Assembly (NCBI GenBank): GCA_032718475.1
Contig: JAUCBJ010005652.1
Coordinates: 1 to 64,000 of the forward strand
From: Nemertoderma westbladi
Taxonomy: Eukaryota > Xenacoelomorpha > Nemertodermatida > Nemertodermatidae
Direction: 5' to 3'
Length of the DNA stretch: 64,000 bases
Position 1 is the stretch's first letter. Every line of letters begins with the position of its first letter. Both the position numbers and the translations under genes were made by a program. Under the pieces are notes generated by a model, which had not been told where the DNA came from, searched no databases, and was given only the letters and a program-made list of their open reading frames with translations. This document shows positions 22,547 through 33,083 of this stretch, in pieces.

Positions 22547-22863
22547 TGTAAAAGCTTTTGCTGAATTGTCCGGTTATTTTTCCTTATTTTTCCCGTAAAA
22601 TACTCTGTAGTTGGTTTACCAGGCATAAAAAGGCCGTGTCCTTGCTGTACTGGTGTTTTAGCGGACATAAAAGCTATTTCTTCTGTATTTGTACTTTAGA
22701 GGACATAATCCGTAATTCCGTGACGTAAAAGCTCGATACTCTTGAAAACAGTGTCGCTACCATGACGACGGCTAGCAGCTGATATTGCCACGTCGACGTT
22801 TCTTTGTTCTCTCGTTGTTCAGGTTGACCAATCAGAGCGTTTGTTGTCTCTGTGTTGGAGGTG
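22547..22863 (+). repeat. Element 1 5' LTR, part 1 (U3)
   Basis: First 317 bp of the 5' LTR, essentially identical to 42817-43137. It is cut by the alpha-kinase TIR element after GAGGTG; the LTR resumes at 28815 with a repeated GAGGTG. Confidence 0.93.
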
Positions 22864-23410
22864 TATGGTGGCCCATGAGTATCATAACAAAAAAATATAT
22901 TTATATATTTTTAAATGAAATAAAAAAAACTAATTTTAAAATGCATATGAAAAAAAATTCAAATAAAAAATAAAATGCAATTTAAAATGGATTTTAAAGT
23001 CGATTTCAAAACGATTTTTAAAAGGCATTTTAAAACGCATTCACAACACGCAGCCCATGAGTATCATAACAGACTGTCGTAATGGTAGCTGGCCCAGGAG
23101 TATCATATCGAACTGGCTGAGGATAGGCCTAACATGCGCATGCGCATACGCTACCTAGTTCCCTTGCTGCTAGCTGTAGAGTACCGGTAGTGCACTACTG
23201 ATGCCTACTGTTACTGTGATACAGTACTGGAACTTGACTACAGGACTACTGGTACGGTTCAGCAGTCAGGCAGTATGACTCGTTCATTTCTGTGACCTGA
23301 AGGTGTAGAGTACCGGTAGTTGTACAGTTCGCATTTTTGTAGACTTCCTTTTCAGTATTACATTATTATATTTCAGTATTCCACTGTGTATATAGGCCTA
23401 TGCGTATGTC

Positions 23411-24785
23411 TTGGATATGGCAGGAGTTGCGGGACAGAAAGGAAGAAAAACAAACATCGGCGATTTGGAGGCGAGACTGTCAGCGAAACGCACGAAGAGA
23501 GCGCAACAAGGTACTGGTGCTACCGGTAGACTCAAATCCCCGCAATGGCTAACTGTACAAAAATTATCTGAACACTCTGGAGGTAGACTATCTAAATACG
23601 AACCGATTGGGCCTCGCCACTTTGTACCTTTCCAAGCTGACTATGAGGACCTAAGCATCACTAACATAAAGACTGCCTGTGAGGCATACTATGGTGAACC
23701 CGAGGGAAGTTGTGATGTTTTGGCTAGTGAGAGGGGCCCAAGCTGCTCTGACATCGAACAATTGGGATGTAAGAAGATTTACTTTGTCAGGTTTACTGGT
23801 GGTAGTAGTAGACCTAGTACTAGTAGCCAACCTACCACGCCCGGTAGTGATGCTGCTGCAGGTGGTAAAGTGAGTACCGCACTGCAGGATTTAGAACCAA
23901 GTGACGGCGGTAGCTGTACTACTTATTCATCTACCAATATGTTATCTAGGGAGTGGTCTTCACGGGCAGTTGAGTCCGAAGATTTATCCAAAATCTGTAT
24001 CAGTGTCATGCTTAATAAAGGCAGGTAAACTTATAGTAGATGATAAATACGTTGCTGTCACTATATGTCGTGAAGAATTTGATATTGAGCACTCCACTTG
24101 GAATATAGAGAAAGCCGGCAGATACAAGGTGTCCAAAGTACCTTATGCGGAGGGTGGGTTTAGATCTGCCTACATGGCCTACAATTGCGATGGCAATGAA
24201 AAGTTTGTTGTGAAAAAATACAAACCCAGTGTGGAAGCAATGTTAACTGAGGAACTGGGAACAACCGTCGAATATCACACTCGAAAACAGGTACAAATGC
24301 ATACCGTTGCTTCTACAATCACTGATTCATTCTCGAAGTGTGTGAGTAATCTCGACGAAGATTTTGGAGAAACTTTCGTCTACAATAAGGTTTGGTTTGG
24401 GGTGATGGATTCATCTGAGAGGGAATTTATTACAGTAGAGGAGCATGTACCTGGCACATTTATTAAATACATAAACAACTGTGGCACGGTAACAGATACG
24501 AGGGACCAAGACCTCAGCGATTACGAGCTGGATAACTATGATAAGGCGCAGGCGCTCGCCCATTACTCATATATACATACGAAGAAGAAGATAATGCTAT
24601 TAGATATTCAGGGCACAGATCTGCGATTGTATGACCCTGAGATCGCCAGTAGAGAACTAACATATGACGACCAAGAGATATACTTTTGCGCAGGGAATTG
24701 CTCAGTGATCGGTATTGAAACCTTCCTCCTATCCCATAAATGCAACCGTTATTGCAAAATTATGCACCTCCATGAAAACACTTAG
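23411..24785 (+). CDS. Alpha-type (MHCK/eEF2K-like) protein kinase, one frameshift
   Basis: Atypical alpha-kinase. The first frame (23411-24028) gives a basic N-terminus, then a domain with P-I-G-P-R-H-F-V-P-F, G-P-S-C-S-D-I-E-Q and K-I-Y-F-V-R-F, and a Ser/Gly-rich linker. The kinase domain continues one base over, from about 24015 to 24785. All key alpha-kinase residues are visible: G-G-F-R-S-A-Y loop, Lys in F-V-V-K-K-Y (about 24210), Glu in I-T-V-E-E-H, Asp and Gln in L-D-I-Q-G (24603), D-P-E-I, and the zinc set, His in A-H-Y-S-Y (24561) plus H-K-C-N-R-Y-C (24735-24755). The break near 24020-24026 may be a real 1-nt lesion, an assembly error or an unseen small intron. The gene sits inside the TIR element, so it is element cargo. 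Similar N-domain plus kinase proteins are, to my recollection, multicopy in some cnidarians. Substrate unknown. Confidence 0.82.
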
Positions 24786-25329
24786 TAGGCCTATCATATC
24801 ATTCGTCATGTGACTCATGCAATAGAACTTGCTTATAACTATAACTTGCTTTTTTATTTTAGCATAAGTTCTTTAGTTTTTCATACATTTTAGCCGGCAG
24901 CTAGTTTGGGTTTGGGCTGGGGTTACTAACATTGAATAATACTAATATCTGGTTTGGTAAATTATCTAAATTGCAATGAAATTAATACCGGGGTAACTAA
25001 CCCACGTTCTATTCCATACAGCGAAACTTATACATTTTTGGTTTTACTGTTTTTTTTGTTGGTTTTTTTAGTTTTATTGTTCGCTTTAAGTTTTAACTTT
25101 TTTAGTTGTTAGTTGTAGTAGTTTAGTTGAAATTTAATAATTACATTGAAAATCCATGATTCCAATAGGGTATTCAGCAATCCGGATTATCATTGAAAAT
25201 AACGTGTTAACTGTTAATACAATTTACGTACTAGCCGTCCGGATTGCCAATGAAAATAAATGCCCAATCTGTTACATCCCTCCCTCTATAGCCTTATAAT
25301 TATAATAAATATATATGTTTCTCTTTTAA

Positions 25330-25845
25330 CTATTCTTTAATTTTTTCTTTAAGATAAATGAAGACTTCCTTAGCATCACAACTCTTAATATTAGCGGGTT
25401 CTGGCAATATCTGAGTGCACTTTCTTATAACCTCACAGTCCATAATACGGGTCTTACTATAGTCAGTGATACCTAGTTGCTCTGCAACCAGTTGCAAGTC
25501 ATGTAAATCAAAATCGAGCGAGTATTTCTGGCCACCGTATGTTTCGGGAAAATCAAACATATGATTTGGAATTCCCGTTGGTAATCCTATCTTCTGTGCT
25601 CGAATTCTATGTGAGTTCCAGTTTGACACGAACATATCGCAATCCTTCTGCACAATGGGTATGTAAACATAGGCCATAACAAGCCTGTCATTTGCGTTAT
25701 GTGGATCGTATTGATTCGTAACTAACAGATCTGTAAGTTGATCCTTATAATACATTTCCATGCGTTCGTGAAGATCCCTCCACCATCGTTCAATTTTATT
25801 GGTAGTGGAAGGCCCAAATATTATAGCTTCTGTTGGGTCATCCAT
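25330..25845 (-). pseudogene. DDE integrase C-terminal fragment
   Basis: 171-residue ORF reading G-P-S-T-T-N-K-I-E-R-W-W-R-D, which carries the third acidic residue (Glu) of an integrase-type DDE core, followed by Y-D-P-H-N, A-Y-V-Y-I-P-I-V-Q and W-N-S-H-R-I-R-A-Q-K, then a P-T-G-I-P-N-H-M-F-D-F-P-E-T-Y-G-G tail. This pattern is typical of the rve-type integrase proteins found in many copies in fish and invertebrate genomes. The first two catalytic Asp and the zinc-binding N terminus are absent upstream (25846-26220 shows no coding), so it is truncated at the 5' side, although the remaining frame is open with its own ATG. It is convergent with the kinase gene. Confidence 0.75.
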
Positions 25846-26219
25846 AATAATTCATAATAAGGTCATTTATTTACGTATTTAACCTTATGCTGTTATGCAG
25901 TAGGCAGGTAGGCTATCACAGTTCCAGCTATCAGCTGATCAGTCATTATTGCTATTGGCTGATTGGTCATAGTCAGTTTATTTATTTACATAATATTGCT
26001 GTATTGTCTGATTGTATAAGCTATATTTATATTATATCTGTATATTATATTATTTGGATGGAGACACCGCTGTCGCTGTCATAGAAGCATATAAATAAAA
26101 CTGCACATATAATAAAACAGGCAGACAGAATGAAGTTGAACAGTGAATAAAACAAAACGACTTATACTATGGCACTATTGATAATGAAACAATTTATTAC
26201 CGACACACATGTGTAGCCA

Positions 26220-26935
26220 TTGGAAATTTCAGTTCAATGACTCCAAGTGCAAGGTCATGCATACATCTATGTTCTAGAAATCCCCAAGCAACGTTTTACA
26301 CAATGAATGGACGGACACTTTTATCGGCAACCGAGGAACGTGATTTTGGAATTACATTTACACCAGACTTGTCCTTCACAGCATCACAGCTCACTGCACA
26401 AAGACTGCAGCCCGCGCCATGCGAGTCGTACATTTAATATGAAGAACTTTTACATATTTGGAAGCTCCGATGTTTACCCTCTGACCCTGTTATACAAATC
26501 CCTTGTTCGGCCTCTCCTTGAATACGACAAAGTTGTTTGTTCGCCATTCCTCCGACATGATAAATATTGAACGTCTTGAACAAGTACAACACCGTGTGGT
26601 CACTCGCCTTGTACAGTTATACTATCGCTGCCTGAGTTGTCATATGAAAACCGACTACTTGCACTCAAACTACCGACATTAATATATCGTCGTGTACTAG
26701 CCGACCTTATAATAACATACAAGTTTATCAACGGGATTGACAAATTTGAGCAGTTTCGTTCCTAACTCCACCAATGCTGACACGCAACAACTTTGCAGAC
26801 AGCGTTGCAAACATTTGGCATCCTTTACCATTACCGGAAAGTGTTGTTAATGCACGTAATACCCTTGGTACTCCATGATTGAGCATATTGAAAAATAGAC
26901 TAGACTGCGAAATGTCCTTTAAAATGAATATATAG
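26220..26935 (+). pseudogene. CR1-type LINE RT C-terminal remnant
   Basis: Across three frames the plus strand gives W-K-F-Q-F-N-D-S-K-C-K-V-M-H, then F-Y-T-M-N-G, T-P-D-L-S-F, L-L-Y-K-S-L-V-R-P-L-L-E-Y, I-E-R-L-E-Q-V-Q-H-R-V, and late S-T-N-A-D-T. This is the order of the CR1/jockey-clade RT thumb and tail. Many stops and frameshifts are present and the 5' part is missing. It lies within the alpha-kinase element and is therefore older than that element's move into the LTR, unless it inserted afterwards. Confidence 0.8.
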
Positions 26936-28074
26936 TGATACTCCTGTGCGCCAAGTGGCAGTAGCGAAAGCGATATCTTTCGGATACAACGATATTTTTA
27001 TTAAAATCTAGCTACAGTACCTATTATTTTCATTTTTCAATCCCAATAAACATTTTTTTGTGTTAAATTTTAAAAGTGTTTTTTTATGTTTAATTGTTAT
27101 CCTATCTGTTGTAGTTACTTTACTTTGCACGTTTTATTTCAGCAGTAATATTTTACTTACTGACTTATGCGACATAACTACGGTACCAAATTTATGTTCC
27201 GTATAACTACGTATTGTTGTGTTGTATCCTATAGAGTATTGTATACTTGTCCTTATTAATATGTTTGCCTTTGGTACTGTATGTTGTTGAAGCCCTTGAA
27301 CCTACTGTAAGTATGCTTTGCCGGTTTTTAATTTAATTTTTCTGTAATTTCATTTTTTTCTAAATAATTAATATGCACCAACTGTAAGTACTGTAAATAA
27401 ACTATAATTTTAATTATTTTACTAATTTTACCTGAATACCATTATCCGTATTTTTCTTACAATAGTACATACGCTTATTAGCGTACTTTGCAGATATATG
27501 TTCATTTTATTTTAATCTACTGTACGTGTACGTACATGTGCAAAAATTAATATTTTATTGTTATTCTGGCGATATTAATAAACATAACATACAGCTAGTC
27601 ATTATTCATTCAGATATACCGTATCTGTAGCATAGGCGTATAGGACCACAGTACGTAGTATGTAATAAAGTAGAACGTAGTACATAAATACAAGGACTAG
27701 GCCTACTGAAGTAGTCTTTAATATTCTTTCTATAATTCATATTCTAACATTTGAGTAATTTCAAAAAATGTACACTTTACTTGACAACAAATATTTACAT
27801 GCAGTGTTTCTTAAGTAGTTGTTTCGTAATGTTACACTTTTGGAATAAAAAAACAACGTACCTACTGTACTTGTTGCATTTGTCTTTATTAAGGTTTTCC
27901 GTCTCTGTATCCTTATTTTCATTTCACCCACCCACAACTTTCGTTCGTTTAAGTAACAACTCGGATTAGTGCAGCTGCAGTATTATAGATAACCGAATAA
28001 ACTACAGGTACTGTACAGTATAACAGGCAGATTTTATGTTTTATACCAGTCAGCCCAGTGCAGCTTTGACGAGC

Positions 28075-28242
28075 CGGTGGAAGATTTTTCACCCGACGCA
28101 GCATTTTGCATTGCACAGAGCCGGCGCAGGATTTTTGCACCCGGCGTGGTTTTGCACAGAGCCGGCGCAGGATTTTTTGCACCTGGCGTGGTTTTGCTCA
28201 GAGCCGGCGCAGGATTTTTGGCACCCGGCGCCGCGTTCGGCG
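28075..28242. repeat. 41-bp GC-rich tandem repeat
   Basis: About 3.5 copies of a unit containing AGAGCCGGCGCAGGATTTTT then GCACCCGGCGTGGTTTTGC. It lies near the right TIR of the alpha-kinase element. Short open frames across it are repeat artefacts. Confidence 0.85.
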
Positions 28243-28814
28243 CAGAAAATAAAACTTTTCAATAGGGCATACTGCGAACTGCCATAGTCTTATACAGTTA
28301 GTTATAGTGCTTTTCTACGCTCAGCATACTCAAAGCAAAGAGCTTATTCAGTTACAGGTACCGGTACGCCTAGGGCCTTGCCACAAGTGCCACAACCGCA
28401 GAACCGATACCACTACTGCACTAGCTGACTTCTGCTGTTCTGATACTGTCTAGTGCAGTTCAACAGTAGTGCACTACCGGTACTCTACAGCTGGCAGCAA
28501 GGGAACTAGGTAGCCTGCCGTATGCGCATGCGCGCGCATGCGCATGTTAGGCCTATCCTCTGACAGTTCGATATGATACTCCTGGGCCAGCTACCATTAC
28601 GTCAGTCTGTTATGATACTCATGGGCTGCGTGTTGTGAATGCGTTTTAAAATGCCTTTTAAAAATCGTTTTGAAATCGACTTTAAAATACATTTTAAATT
28701 GCATTTTATTTTTTGTTTGAATTTTTTTCCATATGCATTTTAAAATTCGTTTTTTTATTTCATTTAAAAATATATAAATATATTTTTTTGTTATGATACT
28801 CATGGGCCACCATA

Positions 28815-29700
28815 GAGGTGTATACAGAAACTCAGTAGTTCAGTGTTATGTTTTTGCCCAGAGCCTAAGAACCGGCTTTTGGCACCTCCGTGTTTTCAGT
28901 TTTTAGTCTTACACTAGTAGGCTTAATTATAAGGACATATATCCGTTATCTGATGTCTGATGTCTGCATACTGCATACTGCAGTACTGCATACACTGCAT
29001 ACTGTGTAACACTGTGCATACTTTTATATTGTTATACTGCTATTTACTGTCAGTTCTTCATAATATGGTTGATGAATTATTATATTTGGAATAACGACAA
29101 ATAACCCCGAAAACCCAATATTCTTGATATACCGAAGGTAAGAGAGAAAGGTTACAGATAAATGATTGCGACCTATGTTGAGTGGTTTGAAGTGAATCTA
29201 ATGTTATTTGATAGACCCTACATGATTCGGTCCGTGTTCCTTTTATATGTGACTAAAATCAGTGAAGATCGGCAGATCAGTGTGCAGTATTGTGCAGCAT
29301 TGTGTATGAGTGAGACTGATAACGAAGCATTTCCTAAAGAATGCGCCATATATGTGAATTGTAACTAAGCCATATCGTTGTGAGTAGTTTAAGTCATAAC
29401 TCTGTTTATATAGATAGAGCGCCACGTCCTAAAGGAACTGTTAATATTTCCCGAAGGTGAATAATATTGTCAGAGATTATATAATACTGTCAGTCGAATA
29501 ATACATTAGGCTTACATAGCAATAAAATTAAGCCGTCGAACCCAATCTCCCGGGTATATCCAGCGGGTGAATGATCGCGCACAGATTGGTTTCGACTAGT
29601 GTAGTTAATTAAATACTTGTCATAGACTAAAGGTGATTTATTATCTAGAAGACATCCTAATTTGGCGGGTTAAACTGCCAAAGGTCTGAAAGCGCGAACA
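28815..29700 (+). repeat. Element 1 5' LTR, part 2 (U3-R-U5)
   Basis: Remainder of the 5' LTR, matching 43132-43998 apart from a roughly 15-bp length difference in a CTGCATACTGCATAC microrepeat. A TATA-like TTATATAG lies near 29406-29413 and AATAAA at 29521-29526, giving a plausible promoter and poly(A) pair. A 68-codon ORF (29162-29368) lies in U3 and recurs in the other LTR copies. The LTR ends GCGCGAACA at 29700. No obvious tRNA primer site starts directly after it. Confidence 0.92.
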
Positions 29701-29988
29701 ATAACGGATATAGCTTCTGTATTGCAGTAGGCAATAAAGCTGAAGTACCGGCAACCGGTACCCAGTAGGCCTGACTACCTAACCACCCGGACCGGTACCT
29801 ACAGCAGTACAGCAGTACAGGTACAGCAGTATTATTCGATTTTGATTATTATATACCAGTAGGTCTTAATAATTAATCGGGGACGCCTGGTTTTTATTGG
29901 GATTTTACTTAGGCCTATTTCTGTCAGTTTTATTTGTTTGTAGGCCAGTATTGAACAGAAGGTGTGTAAGCCTGATCATATTGTACAG

Positions 29989-30560
29989 ACAAGTTGTAGG
30001 CTGAGCTGTTGTCTGATTGCTGTTAAGTCTGAACGGATTGCAGTGTGTGTAGGTCACCTGTCCGATAAAGAACGGTTGGGAAGTTGGGGTAGCCATTGCT
30101 GTAAAGTAAACCCCCAATTAAAGAATAAGTCGTACTACTGGGTTAGAACGCATACTACCTAACTATTTCGGAGTCTGCATGTCCTGTAGTTTATTTAGGC
30201 TTGAGAGTAGTCTGCCATCGTTTGGTCTGTACTTTGTTTGTGTAGTCTGTACAGGTAGCGTATAATATCATTTAGATAATTTGTAGGCTGGATAGTTGTC
30301 TGTCTGTTATTAGGTCTGAACGGATTGCAGTGTGTGTAGAGCCCTTGTCCGATAAAGAACGGTTGGGAAGTTGGGGTAGCCATTGCTGTAAAGTAAACCC
30401 CCAATTAAAGAATAAGTCGTACTACTGGGTTAGAACGCATACTACCTAACTATTTCGGAGTCTGCATGTCCTGTAGTTTATTTAGGCTTGATAGTAGTCT
30501 GTCAGTATTTAGTCTGCATTTGTTTGAGTAGTTTGTACGCGTAGCGTAATATTTATTATT
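29989..30560 (+). repeat. Tandem duplication (288-bp period) in element 1 leader
   Basis: Two head-to-tail copies, each containing TCCGATAAAGAACGGTT, a run ending in CCCCCAATTAAAGAATAAG and TTTCGGAGTCTGCATG. The same two-copy arrangement, period about 289 bp, is present in element 2 at about 56012-56580, so it is an inherited feature of the leader RNA. Confidence 0.88.
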
Positions 30561-31494
30561 CAGAGTTTATGCGATTATTCGCAACATTCATTCCCCAAGT
30601 TTGTTCCTACAATAATTGTGTTTGTTATACATACCACTATAGTTAAATTAACCCCGGTACTACACGGGCTGCTTGGCGTAGGGAAAGACTGGTGATTTTG
30701 TGCATCGGTCACTCCAGCAGATGCCGTGGTTCTTTTAGCTGTTCAAGTATATTTAACTACTGATTATCTGTTGTACAAGTACTCGTACCTAATTTAGGGT
30801 TTAGTGTACAGTACTTTCCGAAGTAATTAGTGTAGGCATTATATTTGTGTTGTAAAGTGGTTGATAGGCACGTTCGATTAGCTCTATTAACTTCTAGGTA
30901 GGAACACTCCGTGATACATAACGTAGAACCTATAGCGATACGGCTATAGGTCGTCAGGCGGTGGTATTTTCCTATCTGGACAGCGCAGTGTATTTACTAC
31001 TACTTATTATTTCAAATACCGTAGTACCCTGTCCGTTGTAATAACCAGATTTCTAACCCTTTGTTAGGCTGGTTTGTAGACTTCTTGTAAAATTACCCTG
31101 AAAATTCGTATTTTGTGTTTTTTGTAAATTTTTGTGTTTATTTAGAGATTGTAATCTCACCCGAATTGTATGTAATTTGTAGTATTAAGTAACTTAGGTA
31201 AATTAGAATTATTTGTTTTAGTGTCCTATAAGTAACACTTCACTGAAAGCGCACCGCTTTGTGTAGTGATTACTCCCCAGAAATAATAACATTTATTTCA
31301 AACATTGACAAAACCCATTAAAACGGGTATATATATATTATAAATCAACTCAAACGATTTATAAATAGTAGGCCTGCCATACAACAATTAGGTCTCAATA
31401 TCAGTTGGACTACTGCTTAAATAACGGCAATAAAGTAAGTTAAAGTAACCAAGTAACCCTTAAAATTCAGAAATTCAGTTATTTAAAATAATTG

Positions 31495-31870
31495 ATATAC
31501 CGGTATTTACCATAGGCTTATTATATTTATTTCTATAAATTTTAGGTTGAAATCATACCGGTATTCTGTAATTAATTCTAGTTTGTAATTATACTTATAT
31601 ATATACACTATAAGTGTAAATTGCATACCGGTATTTACGATAGGCCTATTATCTTTATTTCTATAAATTTAGGCTGAAATTATACCGGTACTTGTAATTA
31701 ATTCTAGTCCAGAATTATATATACTACAAACTGTAAGCTGTATACCGGTATTCCCGATAGGCCTATTATATATTTATATATATTTGTGCTAAAATTATAC
31801 CGGTATTCTGAGATAAACCTAGTCTGTAATAATACTTATATATACTATAAGCATACCGGTATTTTAATAT
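31495..31870 (+). repeat. Leader repeats with ATACCGGTAT / TAGGCCTA, about 120 bp
   Basis: Three diverged copies of a 115-130 bp AT-rich unit, each with ATACCGGTAT and GATAGGCCTATTAT boxes. Element 2 has about two copies at 57520-57775, so copy number varies between elements. Confidence 0.75.
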
Positions 31871-31999
31871 ATTATATATATATCACGCTACACTGAGTAG
31901 CAGTATCGGTAATTAATTACTAGGCTAGCAGTTAATACTGAATTACTAGACTTGCTTAGACTGTAATATAGCAGTAGGCATCCAACTGTACAAACAAAC

Positions 32000-33001
32000 A
32001 TGACTGCCACAAGGCAAACTCTGTCAGATAGTCTCCTAGAAACAACAGTCTGTTTCTCAGATAGGAGTATAGAGTATCCCAGACCGAGGTCTGAAACCCC
32101 TCCTACTGTAAGAAAGACAACCCCTACAGTAGCTGTGTCAGAACCTAGGTTAGTAGAAGCAATTTCGCAATTCGCGAAGTTAGTGAAGCGCCGTAGGTCT
32201 ATCATCGGTACTCGAGCTCAGGTCAAGCGGGACCAAGAAGCAGCGGAACCGCAACAACCCGCGAGCCAAGAACTTACTTCTCAACGGCCTGATAGCTCCA
32301 GTAGTTCGGATACTGATGAGCGAACGCCCGAATGCGGAGCGAAGATGGTGGATAAGGTTTATGATGAGCGGCCAACCTATGAAGAATCAACCGACACCAC
32401 TTCTTCTCAAGAAGAAAGCGAAGGGACAGCGGAGGGGCCGCGAAAGAGAGATGCCATTGACATCTATCTGTCAGACTATCAACGCTTTGTGGGAGATGAA
32501 GAGTTGAGGAGAAGGCTGGAGGGGCTTAGCCCTAATAGTGAAGGAACCAAGCTTGTGCTGGACGCAATTGATGCGGAAATGTTAGCGGCGAACCAAGCTA
32601 AATTTGATGAACTCCTCCGCATCAATAGAGTTCAAGAAGAGCAAGTAAAGAAAAAACTTATAGAAGACAAAAAGAAAATAGCAGTGACCTTGGCAGAAGC
32701 AGCGGCAAAGGCAAAAGCGGCAGCGGCAGAGGCAAAAGCAGAAGCCGAGGCAAAGGCAAAAGCGGCAGCGGCAGAGGCAAAAGCAGAAGCCGAGGCAAAG
32801 GCAAAAGCGGCAGCGGCAGAGGCAAAAGCGGCAGCGGCAGAGGCAGTGGCAGAAGCCGAACGGAGAGCGACTGAAGAAACCACCCAACTAGAATTGGAAT
32901 ACATTCAGGAGAATCAAGACTGCATAAATAAACAGTTAACAGCTAGTAATATGCAGATGATGAATCGATCTACTCCCAAAAGACGGATATACATCATCTG
33001 A
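32000..33001 (+). CDS. BEL element 1 gag N-terminal frame, broken near its end
   Basis: First open frame of element 1, colinear with residues 1 to about 490 of the element 2 polyprotein. It has a Ser/Thr-rich N terminus, an acidic stretch, a K-R-D-A-I-D-I-Y-L-S-D-Y-Q-R-F block, and an Ala/Glu/Lys repeat (about 32690-32865) predicted to be helical. Compared with element 2 it lacks about 180 residues after the acidic stretch. It ends at TGA 33001 because two bases are missing near 32983 relative to element 2; the downstream frame then continues as the ORF ending at 36503. Confidence 0.85.
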   Translation: MTATRQTLSDSLLETTVCFSDRSIEYPRPRSETPPTVRKTTPTVAVSEPRLVEAISQFAKLVKRRRSIIGTRAQVKRDQEAAEPQQPASQELTSQRPDSSSSSDTDERTPECGAKMVDKVYDERPTYEESTDTTSSQEESEGTAEGPRKRDAIDIYLSDYQRFVGDEELRRRLEGLSPNSEGTKLVLDAIDAEMLAANQAKFDELLRINRVQEEQVKKKLIEDKKKIAVTLAEAAAKAKAAAAEAKAEAEAKAKAAAAEAKAEAEAKAKAAAAEAKAAAAEAVAEAERRATEETTQLELEYIQENQDCINKQLTASNMQMMNRSTPKRRIYII

Positions 33002-33083
33002 GGAAGGCGATACCACCGATACTGAAGGCAAAGGAAATAGATCTCGTCTAAGTAGACGTAAAAGAACATTCCACCGTCAGAAA

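Larger units (their letters stand above)
22864..28814. mobile_element. Large TIR DNA transposon carrying alpha-kinase and integrase fragment
   Basis: A 5,951-bp insertion in the LTR. Its ends are TATGGTGGCCCATGAG (22864) and the inverted CTCATGGGCCACCATA (28814); the inverted repeat extends about 340-360 bp (to about 23202 and about 28454). A 6-bp GAGGTG duplication flanks it (22858-22863 and 28815-28820), and the uninterrupted sister LTR at 42817 has the site once. Each TIR repeats the motif GCCCATGAGTATCATAAC up to three times (about 22871, 23053 and a variant at 23091), resembling transposase-binding sites. Inside are an alpha-kinase gene (+), a DDE integrase C-terminal fragment (-), a CR1 LINE remnant and a 41-bp repeat. 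The 6-bp duplication plus integrase suggests integrase-type mobility (inference). Confidence 0.88.

Noticed and set aside
24000-24040. Programmed frameshift in the alpha-kinase gene
   Set aside because: No slippery heptamer plus structure that I can defend; a simple indel, sequence error or splicing is more economical.
29701-29730. tRNA primer-binding site directly after the LTR
   Set aside because: The sequence after GCGCGAACA has no TGG-initiated complement to a tRNA 3' end that I can recognise.
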